Below, one piece after another: positions 19,776 through 29,947 of a DNA stretch of 38,197 nucleotides (positions are counted from its first letter, which is position 1; each line of letters starts with the position of its first letter). The notes beneath the pieces are model-generated. The model saw nothing but the letters and a program-made list of their open reading frames with translations. It made no database searches and was not told the origin of the DNA. The translations under genes were made by a program, and so were the position numbers. The DNA is from Cytidiella melzeri (lineage: Eukaryota; Basidiomycota; Agaricomycetes; Polyporales; Irpicaceae), in assembly GCA_022592445.1 (NCBI GenBank), contig JABYQR010000411.1:1-38197 (forward strand). Reading direction: 5' to 3'.

Positions 19776-20384
19776 CGCTCGTTTCTTGACTCTGATCTTT
19801 ACTGGTACGGTGGATCGAGGTAGACGCAGTTCAAGCTCGCACTTTTGGACAGGAGCCTAATCCGGATTTAGCAGAACGCCACAAAGTAGCGGTTACCAGA
19901 TTAGGCTAGTACACCTGGGGCGCTACATGGGCGCTATCGCCGCTCTCATCAGTGCATCGCTGAGTTTCCGTTCCCGAGTGGCGCGGATATTCACGACCCG
20001 TACCCATGTCTAGGGCGGTCAACGTTAAATGCGACTACGTGTGACCACTCCTCAGCTTCTTGCTCAATATTACAAGTTTTTCGTGGGAATGGTTGACTGA
20101 GTCTTTTTCTTCGTACTCGCGTGCTAAACCGTGACTCGAGCTACAGTCTCATAGTGAGCTGAGTTTGTATGTGTGCTCGAAAACTATTTCCATATTCATC
20201 CAATCCAATTTGAGTTCCTGTCCAATGTTATACATGCGAGAGTACAGATGCAAAGAGAGCGCATGATGCACTACTTGTAGCGAAAGAGAGGGATGTCACA
20301 GGGCATAGGTTTGGCAAGTAGCCAACTTTTTTTGAGAAAATGAAGATAGCGCACGGCAAGCTGGAGCGCCGATGAGAGGTAAGT
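19776..20384. other. Intergenic, no gene recognised
   Basis: About 600 bp between the copia target duplication and the stop codon of the next gene. I see no open frame or repeat that I can support. Confidence 0.5.
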
Positions 20385-21555
20385 TCACTGTTGTGAATTT
20401 TCATAAATGTAATGCGAGCTCAGGTCAACCATGCTGCTCCGCGAACTCGACATCATTGTGTCGACGCCGTCCTCGAAGTCGATGAAGCTGATTAACGACG
20501 ATGTGTAAGAGAGGGCGATACTTTTGCGTTTTTCGGATTCATCGTAAGGGGCCTGCACAAACGCTTGCTCGAGCGATGTTGGACTCGACTCCCACGGCAC
20601 GGTGAAATGAGGGAGAACAGCCGACTCAGGGAAGGGAAACATGTCGTCATCTTCGTCCTCATCCTCGGTATCCTCGTCGAGATGGATGTTCAGCATCGGA
20701 CATCTCTTATCAGCCAGCTCCAGTAAATCGTCCTCCTCGTCAGTCATGTTGATGAAACTCCTCGTGCTCCTGGTAAAAACGGGTCTACCTCTGGAAAACC
20801 GTCCTTCGAGGGCAGAGAGGGAAGTTGAACGGTTGTGTTGAATGACGGAAGGGGGGACTGAAGTTTTCGACTGGTATGCGCTAGGCGAACTCGCGGGCTT
20901 GCTAGACACCCAGCTCAAACCAACGAGGGGGGGCACAGGCTGCGGAGAGATGGCGTCGAATGACTGGCTGTCCTCCGGAAGGCAGGAGGGGGGCGAGGCT
21001 GGTGCAGGCGAAGAAACGGCTCCTTTGGAGCATCTTAATGGACGGTGTGAGGATCCTGCCTGGTCACTCTCGGGGAAGAATACGAGTGTTTCTGGACGAT
21101 GGGTTCGCTTTCGCGGAATAGCAGGGAGAGATGCGGACGGGGGAGGCTTTGCAGACGGAAGGCTGAACCTCTCGCGCGATTGGTGATGAGAACTCGGGTC
21201 CGATTTTCGCCTAGGAAGCATTGTTAGTGCTACTCAACAGTGAGAGAGACGTACACACTCACGATGGTGTGGGTGATACAATAGCGCTTGGGGGAAGTGA
21301 GCTGGATGCGGCCGCCTTTCTCACTTGACGCCTTTGTTTTGATGGCTCTTCCGTTTCAAGTGTTAGAAAGGAGCACCCAGCATCACTCAAAGATGATTCG
21401 ACTGCGCTTTTCTGAGGTGCGAGGGCCATGGTGTTGATGGTGAGCGAGGGCCTCCTCCGGGTCGGTTTCGTCAAAACATCGGACTGGAATGGAGAGGATA
21501 GTAGACCCGACGTAAAGAAAGGCGAATACTGTGAGGCTGAGGAAGAGCAGGCCAT
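20385..21555 (-). CDS. Ser/Pro-rich protein with acidic stretch, unknown function
   Basis: Two exons, 21555-21263 and 21210-20385 (minus), 52-bp intron (GTGAGT...CCTAG), in phase, 372 residues. The protein begins MACSSSASQYSPFFTSG and is largely disordered: Ser/Pro-rich with basic patches (KQRRQVRK, RKRTHRP) suggestive of nuclear localisation. It has a strongly acidic run (DEDTEDEDEDDD, about residue 291) and a more ordered hydrophobic tail (SLISFIDFEDGVDTMMSSSR). The start was chosen at the ATG that follows a TATA-like GATATAAG (21621-21628) by 66 bases; a TTG-started extension upstream is unlikely. I do not recognise a family. A regulatory or scaffold role is only a guess from composition. 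Confidence 0.65.
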
Positions 21556-21620
21556 TGCTTCACGAGTAGTGAACGCAGTGGAGAGGTAGAGATGATGTGA
21601 CAAGCAGTAGACGAGACATA

Positions 21621-21628
21621 CTTATATC
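21621..21628 (-). promoter_or_regulatory. TATA-like element of the Ser/Pro-rich gene
   Basis: The minus strand reads GATATAAG, 66 bases upstream of the chosen ATG. An ATG immediately after it (TATAAGTATG) opens only a short frame and is probably upstream of the transcription start. Confidence 0.4.
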
Positions 21629-23027
21629 TGCAGCAGATGGCTTTCTTTTGAAATCTAAAACGCGGGTGTAGTAGTTACTAACACCGAGAGGACTGTGTTT
21701 TAACCTGACCGCCACCAACTCTGAGGGTGCTTCAATTCGCGTCTTAGATGTCACGGTCAATGTGGGTGTGTTACATGTCACTGATTCAGGCGTATCACAG
21801 TCACTCTCCCTCCACCACCACCGTGACAACAATGTTCTGCCGCTCTCACTCCCTGGAGGCACGTTTCACAGGGATGCTTAAATTTTTGCAACATGAACTA
21901 GCCCCCAAAAGCTATGTGAGGTATGAACAGAAATTTACGTCCGTAGGTTGCACCCGAGCGATAACTCGACCACGTCGTGGTCCACCTTTTCCTGTAAAAC
22001 AGTCCACTCAGCTGTCGGCATATGCAAGAGCGAGTCGGTTCGTCAATTTTGTCTTGATACCTCCAGCCAGTAGAATTAATCTGCCATGTTACGCCACCAG
22101 TCTTTCGCCATGCGGCCACCATCGCCCCATACCGCACGCTGCAACTAGTACGAGCTAAGGCACAGGTCACAGGGCTCATTATCCCTGTGGCTGTGGCCGC
22201 CACTCTCCATCCCCCTCTGTTTGGCACACGGCCCTCTTTGCACTGCGACACAGTGGCGGCTGGTGTCTGAGCAACGCCCCGGATCAATGCTGCGGCGTGC
22301 GTTTCTGCTTACTCGCAAATCCTCAATGGTGCCATACCGTCGCTAGTGGCAGTGACGTCGAGCAGCCCTCTCGCATGCGACCCGCCATCGTGTTGATCTC
22401 GCAATTATCCACGAATTAAACGACAGTCTCGACAACGGCACATACCAGTGAGCAGTGTTCGAATTGCGAGCCAGCGTCTAGCTCGCGTGCTGAGAGTTCA
22501 ATATTCAGGAGCAGCAGAGACATTGTTCTCGTTTGATCAAACGACTCACGAGCTGCAGTCCGGGTGGTGGCGGCGCCAAAGGCATGATATACATCGCCGG
22601 CAACTCAAAAATGAACGAAGCGCGTGCTCTCTCCTGACTTTGTGATCTTCACAGGCGTTCAAGCTGTGTTCGCATATCCACACAGGTACATGGCAGCGTC
22701 GTGGTTGATTAAGATGACCTGCCGATACAGTACTGCTGACCGCAAACTGCAGCGCAAGGCTACCTCGACTTGGTTCAAAGGTCCGTCTTCAAGCTATGCT
22801 GTACGTTGCTCGCACGATTGCAATGGCTACATATTCGGAGTCTTCAGCGAGCGGTCAAAACTCTTTCTGTCACGCCACTGCAGCCACATATCTCTTCTCC
22901 CCTTCCAAGATGTCTCAGCTACTCATTCCGCGCATTGCGGGCCAGGTGCGACGAACATGGAGGCTTATGTAATCGGACAACGCACGACGATACGTATTGC
23001 TGCTTTGGTAAGCCCTCCAATTCATTC
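21629..23027. other. Intergenic, no gene recognised
   Basis: 1.4 kb with only scattered short open frames (up to 140 codons) in different frames. There are no splice-compatible conserved motifs, RNA gene or repeat I can support. Confidence 0.45.
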
Positions 23028-23030
23028 AGT

Positions 23031-23684
23031 GAGTGACTTCCCGTAAGCCGTAAGGATTTAGGTCGCCTGCGACCTAAACGTCTGAGTTTGAAATTGTGTG
23101 ACAATCTTTTGCTCTTTGCTGTGCATCAGGCGCCGGAGGCTCGGGCAACCCGCTCGTTTTTCTGACGTTGTCGAGTATGACACCACCAGATCATCGTACG
23201 TGCTGGCGCTTATTAAGACTCAAATGATATTTTGGTTCTCTTTTGACAGACATACACCTGAAATTCACAAGAATATTTTGGAACATTCTGAGTAATTGAA
23301 ACTATCCTTTGTCTTCTCAAAAGTGTGCAATGGGCAGTCATGACACAAGGGGGCTGGAAAGACAGAGGAGAAGAGCCAGGTGCCCATGTTTGCAAAATAT
23401 GATGGCTGACGTATGAAGCATATGAATATTGTGATGCGGGATGCCTTTCAAGGCAAGAGTGCAGGCACTAGTTGACGCCACACAGTTTAGGACTGCAGCA
23501 GACGTTTAGGTAGGGGGGGTACCCCCCCTACCCAAACTTCAAGGTTTGGGTTGTGTCCAATGTCTCACCAACATGTTTCAGGTGCTATCGGACTTTAAAA
23601 ATGTCATGCTCTGATCTGGGATTTCATGTCTCACACGCAAAAGTCGACCTAAACATCGACCTAAAGGCTTATGGGAAGTCACTC
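23031..23684. mobile_element. MITE-like inverted-repeat element with central palindrome, 654 bp
   Basis: The ends are inverted: GAGTGACTTCCCGTAAGCC (23031-23049) against the complement of 23666-23684 with one mismatch. AGT flanks both sides (23028-23030 and 23685-23687). Subterminal copies of TTTAGGTCG or its complement occur at 23057, 23070, 23645 and 23657; the first two make a perfect 9-bp palindrome pair. The middle carries a 24-bp perfect palindrome. No coding capacity. The superfamily is not assigned: a 3-bp duplication would fit PIF/Harbinger, but AGT is not the usual TWA. Confidence 0.5.
23509..23532. repeat. Perfect 24-bp G/C palindrome
   Basis: Twelve bases, GGTAGGGGGGGT, followed directly by their exact reverse complement with no spacer. 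A second small hairpin (CCCAAAC / GTTTGGG) follows at 23531-23550. Confidence 0.85.
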
Positions 23685-24004
23685 AGTCTCAACGGTCTCA
23701 GATCTTGCTTTAGGCCTGCCACATAATCACACTCTTCAAAGACTGAAGATGTACTTAACTCTGAAACAATCGCATTCATTGATTTAGACCTGATGTAACA
23801 GTCAAGGTTACACTCACCAGATAAGTGTTAAACTTGAAGGGGAGATAGTGAGATAGAGAGTAGAGTGTTGGTGAGAGTGTGTACTGGGGAGTACAAAGTA
23901 GTCCTTGATCAACAGAGTGGATAAGACTGAGGGGATATGCCCTCAGGAGTGCCTCTATATATACATGAAGGGGAGGACCCCAGGTACTACCCTAAGACCC
24001 CTAA

Positions 24005-24772
24005 TGACATGGATAGTCCAACAGACCGGATTTTTCCAACATTATCACAAGTTTACAGCCTTAGGCGCCTATCTAGAGTGCTTATTTTCCGGCTAGGAGT
24101 GTTACCAGACCTAACCCTAACCCGGGTCACGTGACATCCTGCCTTATTTATCAATAGTCCAGACCCAAACCCTAGACTCAGTCTGGAGCGGTTCCAGATC
24201 AACCTAGGCTATTGTTCTATTGTTCTTCTTCCATTGATAGGGATTCCCCAGGGATTCCCCCAGGTTTTATTGTTCTATTGTTCCATTGTTCTATTGTTAT
24301 AACTCTATTGTTCTCTGTACCCTGGTCCTTGACAGTTACTCAGGTCCTTGACAGTTACTCAGGTCCTTGACAGTTACCCTGGTCCTTGACAGTTACCCTG
24401 GTCCTTGACAGTTACCCTGGTCCCTTATTGTTCTACAGTTACTCCAGCCCCACAGTTACTCCAGTCCCTAGTGTGGGAACTTGTGCACAGACCACCCAAC
24501 CACAGTATATATAGTAGCCCTTACCCTCCCTAGCTCTGCATCTTGACCTCTCTGTCATTTGCACTGCTAGGTGAGTTACTGCATGTAACTTAGTATCATA
24601 CCTTATTAACTCTGTCATTTGCACTGCTAGTATCTGGCCTCTGTGCCTGCTTGCCTGCTTATCATCGACTTTGACCTCGTTGTTGTCGTTGGAGATCTAC
24701 TTCCACTCCCACTTCCTCTCCTCTTCACCCTTGTTTAGGGTTTATCAGCATAGCAGCAGTCGCTCCGCGACA
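24005..24772 (+). repeat. Nested solo LTR, 768 bp
   Basis: TGACATGGATAG...CTCCGCGACA with the 5-bp duplication CCTAA (24000-24004 and 24773-24777), inserted inside the larger solo LTR. The empty site can be read in the homologous LTR near 35905-35912. It contains TATATATAG near 24505 and the 19-bp tandem repeat. Orientation is provisional. Confidence 0.85.
24324..24418 (+). repeat. 19-bp tandem repeat, five units
   Basis: GGTCCTTGACAGTTACTCA (units 1-2) and GGTCCTTGACAGTTACCCT (units 3-5) at an exact 19-bp period, followed by a partial sixth unit. Confidence 0.9.
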
Positions 24773-24974
24773 CCTAATACCTACATGAGTAAGCAAAGTA
24801 ATCTATCTTACTAAGCATGCCCTATGCCCTAGTGGTGCCACTTCAATAATCAACCAATAGCAATTGTCCCCATGACCTGACCCCATGACCCAGTTCCAAG
24901 GCTAGACTTGTTCTAGCTTGTTCTAAGACAAGGCTAGACTTTTCCAGAAGGTTCTAAGAACTATGACATCATAA

Positions 24975-25087
24975 TTCCAGCATGTTCCACAAAGTTCCAG
25001 AAGATTCTAGAAGATTCTAGAAGGTTTCTCAAGGTTCCCCAAGGCTCCAGAAGGTTCCAGAAGATTCTAGAAGGTTCCAGAGAGTTC
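24975..25087. promoter_or_regulatory. Long phased array of heat-shock-element pentamers in the solo LTR
   Basis: TTC and GAA alternate at exact 5-bp spacing. TTC starts at 24995, 25005, 25015, 25035, 25055, 25065, 25075 and 25085; GAA starts at 25000, 25010, 25020, 25050, 25060 and 25070. One-base variants fill most remaining slots, giving 19 consecutive pentamer slots. Alternating nGAAn/nTTCn is the binding site of heat-shock factor trimers. It lies upstream of the LTR TATA box in the element's own orientation. Confidence 0.7.
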
Positions 25088-25160
25088 TATCATGTGATAC
25101 ACAGATAAGGAAAGGAGCGCATCAGCGCATCAGAGACAGCGCATCAATTGATAGGCACTG

Positions 25161-25264
25161 AGAATAAGCGCCAGAATAAGCACCTGATAAGTGCCAGATA
25201 AGCGCTGGATAAGTGCCTAAATAGATGCCGGATAAGGGCTGGATAAGTGCCAGATAAGCACTTA
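25161..25264. repeat. Degenerate 11-bp GATAAGCGCC-type repeats in the solo LTR
   Basis: About nine imperfect units of the form GATAAGYGCCn. It is the inverse counterpart of the GCGCTTATC array at 35431-35564. Confidence 0.75.
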
Positions 25265-25334
25265 AATATTCCCAATAATACCGTTGCCTGGTAAGGCAGG
25301 TCTTGTAGAAACCTTGAAAATCTGTGACACCTGA

Positions 25335-27297
25335 GACCGCAGCCTGAGGGGCGGTGATGATGTCTCTCCTTCATTGACATTGTTATAATTTTGCGCTTAG
25401 AACTCGCCAGAAACAATCTGTCGTACACGTCTTTCTTGCATGCATGCAATGCAAAATAAATTCCAGCTAATGTAAATTTGTTGCGCATAACAAACTTGCA
25501 GCCTACTCGATGTGTGGTGCCAAAGATCAACTAGCTGCGCAAAATAAAGTGCAACAATCCTCTGTTCATACCCTGTCTCCTGCCTGACTGTCATGAAATA
25601 TTGATGTCTAGGTAAATACAAGGAAAATGCCTCAAAAGTCTTTGGTGATTGGCTAGAAGCTATAAGCTTCACATCTGTTATATAAATCCCCTTGCTACTA
25701 TTCTTGAAGCTCTACTAGGTTTTGCACAGTGCAGATTGGTGAGTACATTGTATTTCCATGATTCTGTGAGCAATCTGAACTCTGACGTTGTAACACTGGG
25801 GTACGCTCCAAAACTAGTTACAACCCCAAAGACAACACAACCAACCACAAAGTGGCAATATGAGTGTAAGGGTGTGGGAGCGCGGTAGTGTGAAAGTGTG
25901 CGGGGTGGTCTTTAGAGTCCTAGTTTACCTGTGCTGTAAGGAGCGACAAGGTTTTCAATGATAAAGGTTTTGTATAAATTGAGCTAGGAGGGCAAAGCAC
26001 CACATGTATCGCGGGCAAAAGGGGTGGGCGGCGCGGTGAAAGCAAAGAAGCTTAACACAAACACAAAGTGGACACGTGCAGGACACCAAGTCTCAAAGTA
26101 AACAATGCGTGGAAAGCTGCAAACAGCAAACACGAACGCAGTACAAGTCACAAACACAAAATGCAGTCACTAAAGAAGATCAAGGTGTTTGCTGTAAAAC
26201 GCAGTTGCAGTGAAAGCGAACGCAGTAAGCTCGACGCAGTGAAGATGAAACACAGACGCAGTAACACAGTAAAATAACGCAGTTAGGAATAAAAGCAACG
26301 CAATGAAACCAAACAAATTGCAGATGAAGGGTGAATTAGTTGGACACAAGACGCCATGTAAGCCTATGCTAGACCAAAGTCAGGACTCGATTGATTGGTT
26401 GCGGGAGCAACAGTGAAGGACAACTCCTCCAGAGTGGCAATGCATGTTACAAGCAAAGGCATGGCCGATGATGAAGTTGGCGGAGCTTGTGAGATTGAAC
26501 TGGATGAGTTTGCACTTGTGGTTATCCCCTTCGAAGTCTGGCGAGAGCCAACAATCTGGATGCAGCGCGAGTGGGCGGTCACAGTTGAGCAGGACAAAAG
26601 GACCGGAGTGCAGGGGAATTGGGTGATTGCTCTGTGTGTCGCAATAAGAGCAATTATCAAGCGAGTCTGCAACTGAGGTGACGGACAATGCTGGCAAAGG
26701 GGATTTAGTGGTGGATCTCTTGGGGGAGACTGTAGTGAGGGTTCTGGTGGAGGTGTAGGCACAGGGAGGATGGGGTAACGGTGAAGGACGTCGTGTTGCA
26801 GGCGGTAAGGACAGCGACCATCTGGCAAGTGCGGAACGGTTGGACAAAAGCGGCAAACACAAGGCGAGTTGTGAATTCAAGGTGCAGCAGACATAAATGT
26901 AGTTGAGAACGCAGTAGAGCAATGCAGAAGGTGCTACAGCTAATTGATGCGAAGAGACTCCCTCAACGCGAGCGCAAAGTGTAAGGAAAACTCTGAAAAG
27001 TGGGGGGGGGAGCGTGGGGTTCAATTGTATTCCTACGCAGTACAGACAACACGTTTCATATACCTAAGCCCATCTCCTAAACCTTTCCTTCTTTGTCCTA
27101 ATCCCAAACGCGAGAGTGAGAAGCCAGTGCGCCAGAGTACTTCAGCCAACGGAGGCAAAGCGATCAGCAAATCAACGCTCAGCAGGACACAGTGTTAGTC
27201 GAGGCGGAGATCCAACGCGCGCCTTTACGGCTGAAAGAGCACCAACAGTCGCGAGCAGGTAATGCTGTGCCGTCCAGAAGTTGCACAGCGTGGCGTG
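25335..27297. other. Inter-element DNA, no gene recognised
   Basis: About 2 kb between the solo LTR and the gypsy chromovirus. The part 26090-26300 is dense in the word ACGCAGT or ACACAGT. Open frames at 26380-27024 (minus) and 26395-26676 (plus) overlap; the 93-codon plus frame (containing MADDEVGGACEIELDEFALV) has more protein-like composition, but no family is recognised and I do not call either. Confidence 0.4.
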
Positions 27298-27302
27298 ATA
27301 GG

Positions 27303-27800
27303 TGTCAGGAACACAACCAAACTCTATGAAGAGCAAGGAAGTGACAACAGTGGGGGGAGGAACGACGAGCGAACTCGCGTGAACGATGACGACAGAGGTA
27401 AGAGTGATGAGGGAAGAGAGAGAGACGACGACGAGGGAGCAGCTGACAATGAGCTAAAGACCAGGATATATTAGCACAGTGGTGAGACTAGTACAAGGTG
27501 AACGTCACCTAAAGACCAGGAGGTAGAATCTGAGGTCTTTAGGGAGCTACAGGGTGGGTTTATATACATCTCAGACAAGGACCCCTGGTACTGGGTCTGT
27601 ACTCCTAACACTGCCGTGGGAACGTATGGTGTGCTATGGTGCAATGTTCTACAATGTTCCACAATGTTCCAGCACCTTCTATGATCATGTGACCAGTCTG
27701 TCACATGCACTTGATCACATGCAGTAGCCATGTACCATCGATAAGATAAGATAAGGAAATTAAAAGGAAAAGAAAGGAAAAAGTGTGCATCTTCGTGACA
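27303..27800 (-). repeat. Gypsy chromovirus 3' LTR
   Basis: 498 bp. About a dozen differences from the 5' LTR, including small indels (GGGGGGAGG against GGGGGAGG, GAGGGAAG against GAGGAAG). Confidence 0.92.
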
Positions 27801-27815
27801 TTACCCCCCTCCTAA
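27801..27815 (-). other. Polypurine tract of the gypsy chromovirus
   Basis: The minus strand reads AGGAGGGGGGTAA immediately before the 3' LTR, overlapping the pol stop codon. Confidence 0.6.
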
Positions 27816-29189
27816 AGGCCTTTTCTCCGGAAGGCAGGAGTTGAGTCTTTTCCGTCTTCCCACAAGGATACACGTCGTAGAGTTTCTGAAGGTAGCTTCT
27901 CAAAATTCTCATTAATTGGTTGGAAATTCATTGCCAAGAATAGAGATGCAGCGATTGGTCGTGGAGCTCCTGGGTGTCGTCTGTGGAAATCCTTTACAGC
28001 TTCATTGGCATGAGTGACGTTGGTGGCTGGTTCCCAGGAATTTTCTGATTCTGGGTATCCTTTCCACTTAACACGGTACTGAAACTCCTTCTTTCGCCCG
28101 AAGATCCTTGAATCAAGAATCTGTTCTACCTCGTACTCCTCTTCTTTGTCTACCACAATTGGCTCAGGTTCAGGAAATTCCCGGTTAGGGACCAAACTTG
28201 CCGTCTTGGCTGGTCGCAACCTATCCACATGGAACACCGGGTGACGCTTGTCCCGAATGGTAAGTTTAACCCGGTAATTCAAATCCCCAATCTTTTCTAA
28301 GATCTCATAGGGACCATCTTGTTTTGGTGCTACCTTTGCCACCGGCTGTTCCTTTGGATGTTTTTCACGTTCCACGTAAACTTTGTCACCAACTTTAAAC
28401 TGCGGAGCTTTTGCAACTCCATGATTGTAGAACCGTTTCATGCGTTCTGCCGTAAGTTGTAGCGCAGCTTTAGCATCTTTTTGGGCTTCTTGTAATGCTC
28501 GAAGACGTTCGTCTGCTGCGGGAACATTGGACACTGGGTTCAAAGGCACCTGGAATTCCGGTAGATACCCATAGATCAGTTCGAAGGGAGCCTTCCCGGT
28601 GGACGAGTGTACTCGGCTATTAAGCGCAAACTCCGCAATCAGTAACCAATCTACCCAGTCATCCTGTCTGAAGGAGCAGCACACTCGGAGATACTGTTCT
28701 ATCTCTTGGTTCATACGTTCTGTTTTGCCGTCTGTTTGAGGGTGATACGTGGTGGACATGGACGACTTTACTCCGAGTGCATCGTAGATAGCACGAAGGA
28801 ACTTGGACGCGAACACTGATCCGCGGTCTGAGATCATCTGTCGAGGTACACCATGGAGTCGAAACACGTTTGCAATATAATCCTGCACGTGTTCTGGGGT
28901 TTTCATGCTTTCCCGTGATGGGTAACAGTGCACCTGCGCGGTTGTTTGATCAACTGCAACCGTGATGGAATCGTATCCTTTACATGGCGGCAGCTTGACA
29001 ATAAAGTCTGTGGTGACGCTTTCCCATGGAGCATTGGGCGGCTCTAGCAGATTGAGTGGACCGCGTGGTGGAGCGGGGTATGTCTTCGTTCTTTGACAGG
29101 TGTCACATGTGTCTACATAGTCATTGACAAAGCGTGTCATGCTGGGCCACCAGTAGTTCCGAGATAGCAGTTCCAGTGTCTTGTACCTG
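27812..29189 (-). pseudogene. Gypsy pol, integrase core and chromodomain (3' part after the insertion)
   Basis: Starts YKTLELLSRNYWWPSMTRFV, directly continuing the GHPGR end of the upstream part once the solo LTR and one ACCTG are removed. It contains the zinc-finger cysteines (DTCDTCQRTK) and the DDE core: TTDFIVKLP, ISDRGSVFAS and the Glu of TDGKTERMNQEIEQYLR. The GPYEILEKIGDLNYRVKL region follows, then a C-terminal chromodomain (YEVEQILDSRIFGRKKEFQY, then RVKWKGYPESENSWEPATNV), which targets integration to methylated-histone heterochromatin in chromoviruses. No stop until 27812. The catalytic residues are intact, so loss of function comes from the insertion and the upstream stops. Confidence 0.9.
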
Positions 29190-29947
29190 TGACGCGGAGA
29201 CAAGGGTTCGACGCGGCAGACAGGGACACGAAGTGGATGACGACGAAGTGGTGGTGGTAGGCGTGAAGCACAATACTCTCACCAGCTATAAATCTTATAC
29301 AGATGTCTAGCCCAGTAAAGACCAAGTTAGTATTGGGTACTACCAGCTATGTAGTACAGAGGGGGTTTGCTTACCTAGCCCAGTAAAGACCAAGAGGTCG
29401 AGATGGGGGGCTAGGAGCGTACATGCAGCAGTATATATAGACTTCAGGGACCTGCGCACAGACCATGTTGAGGGCAGGCTTTGCAAGAAGCCGTGTGAAC
29501 GAAGAACAAAAGAACTACCTAAAGGAGAACAATAGCTATTGTCTTGACCTTGCCAAGAACTCTACCCGTGAGAGAATCTATCTAAAAGGAGACCAACTAT
29601 TGTATTCCATTCCCACACCTGTGAGAACATCCTTCCATAAAGAGAACAATAAGGAAAGAACAAAAGGAGTCCATGTGGACGTCATTTATGACATCAAACC
29701 CTAGCTATGGGCTGAACCATGTGTCTGTAGCCATGTGGTCTTACTTAAGCTAAGTCACATGCTAGTGTGACGTAGTAGCAAGTAATGTGACCGTGTGGAG
29801 CGTCTAAGCCACGTGATACGGGCGCTTAATAGACGTGTAAAGGAGTTTGTGCAGAGAAGGTTGCAACTGAGCTGCAGCCCGGAGTTTTATAGATAAAAAC
29901 AAGAGGTAAATTGCGAAAATTAAGGGCTAGTCAGGCCATCCATGACA
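29190..29947. repeat. Solo LTR inserted in the integrase, 758 bp
   Basis: Begins TGACGCGGAGAC and ends CCATCCATGACA on the plus strand, flanked by the 5-bp duplication ACCTG (29185-29189 and 29948-29952). On the minus strand its ends (TGTCATGGATGG...CTCCGCGTCA) resemble those of the nested solo LTR at 24005 (TGACATGGATAG...CTCCGCGACA). The two probably belong to related families. It contains TATATATAG near 29437 and a direct repeat TAGCCCAGTAAAGACCA (about 29308 and 29375). Confidence 0.85.

Larger units (their letters stand above)
23794..25329 (-). repeat. Solo LTR of the 35.4-kb gypsy family, interrupted by another solo LTR
   Basis: Reads TGTCACAG...CTGTTACA on the minus strand and is flanked by the 5-bp duplication CCTGA (23789-23793 and 25330-25334). 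It is the inverted homologue of 35367-36118. After removal of the nested insertion (24005-24772 plus one CCTAA) it is about 763 bp against 752. A TATA box, CTATATATA at 23955-23963 (TATATATAG on the minus strand), matches the one in the other copy. With internal sequence absent and a target duplication present, it is a solo LTR left by LTR-LTR recombination. Confidence 0.88.

Noticed and set aside
26380..27024. 214-codon minus-strand frame
   Set aside because: Low-complexity composition similar to the artefactual MULE frames, overlapping open frames on the other strand, no recognised motif.
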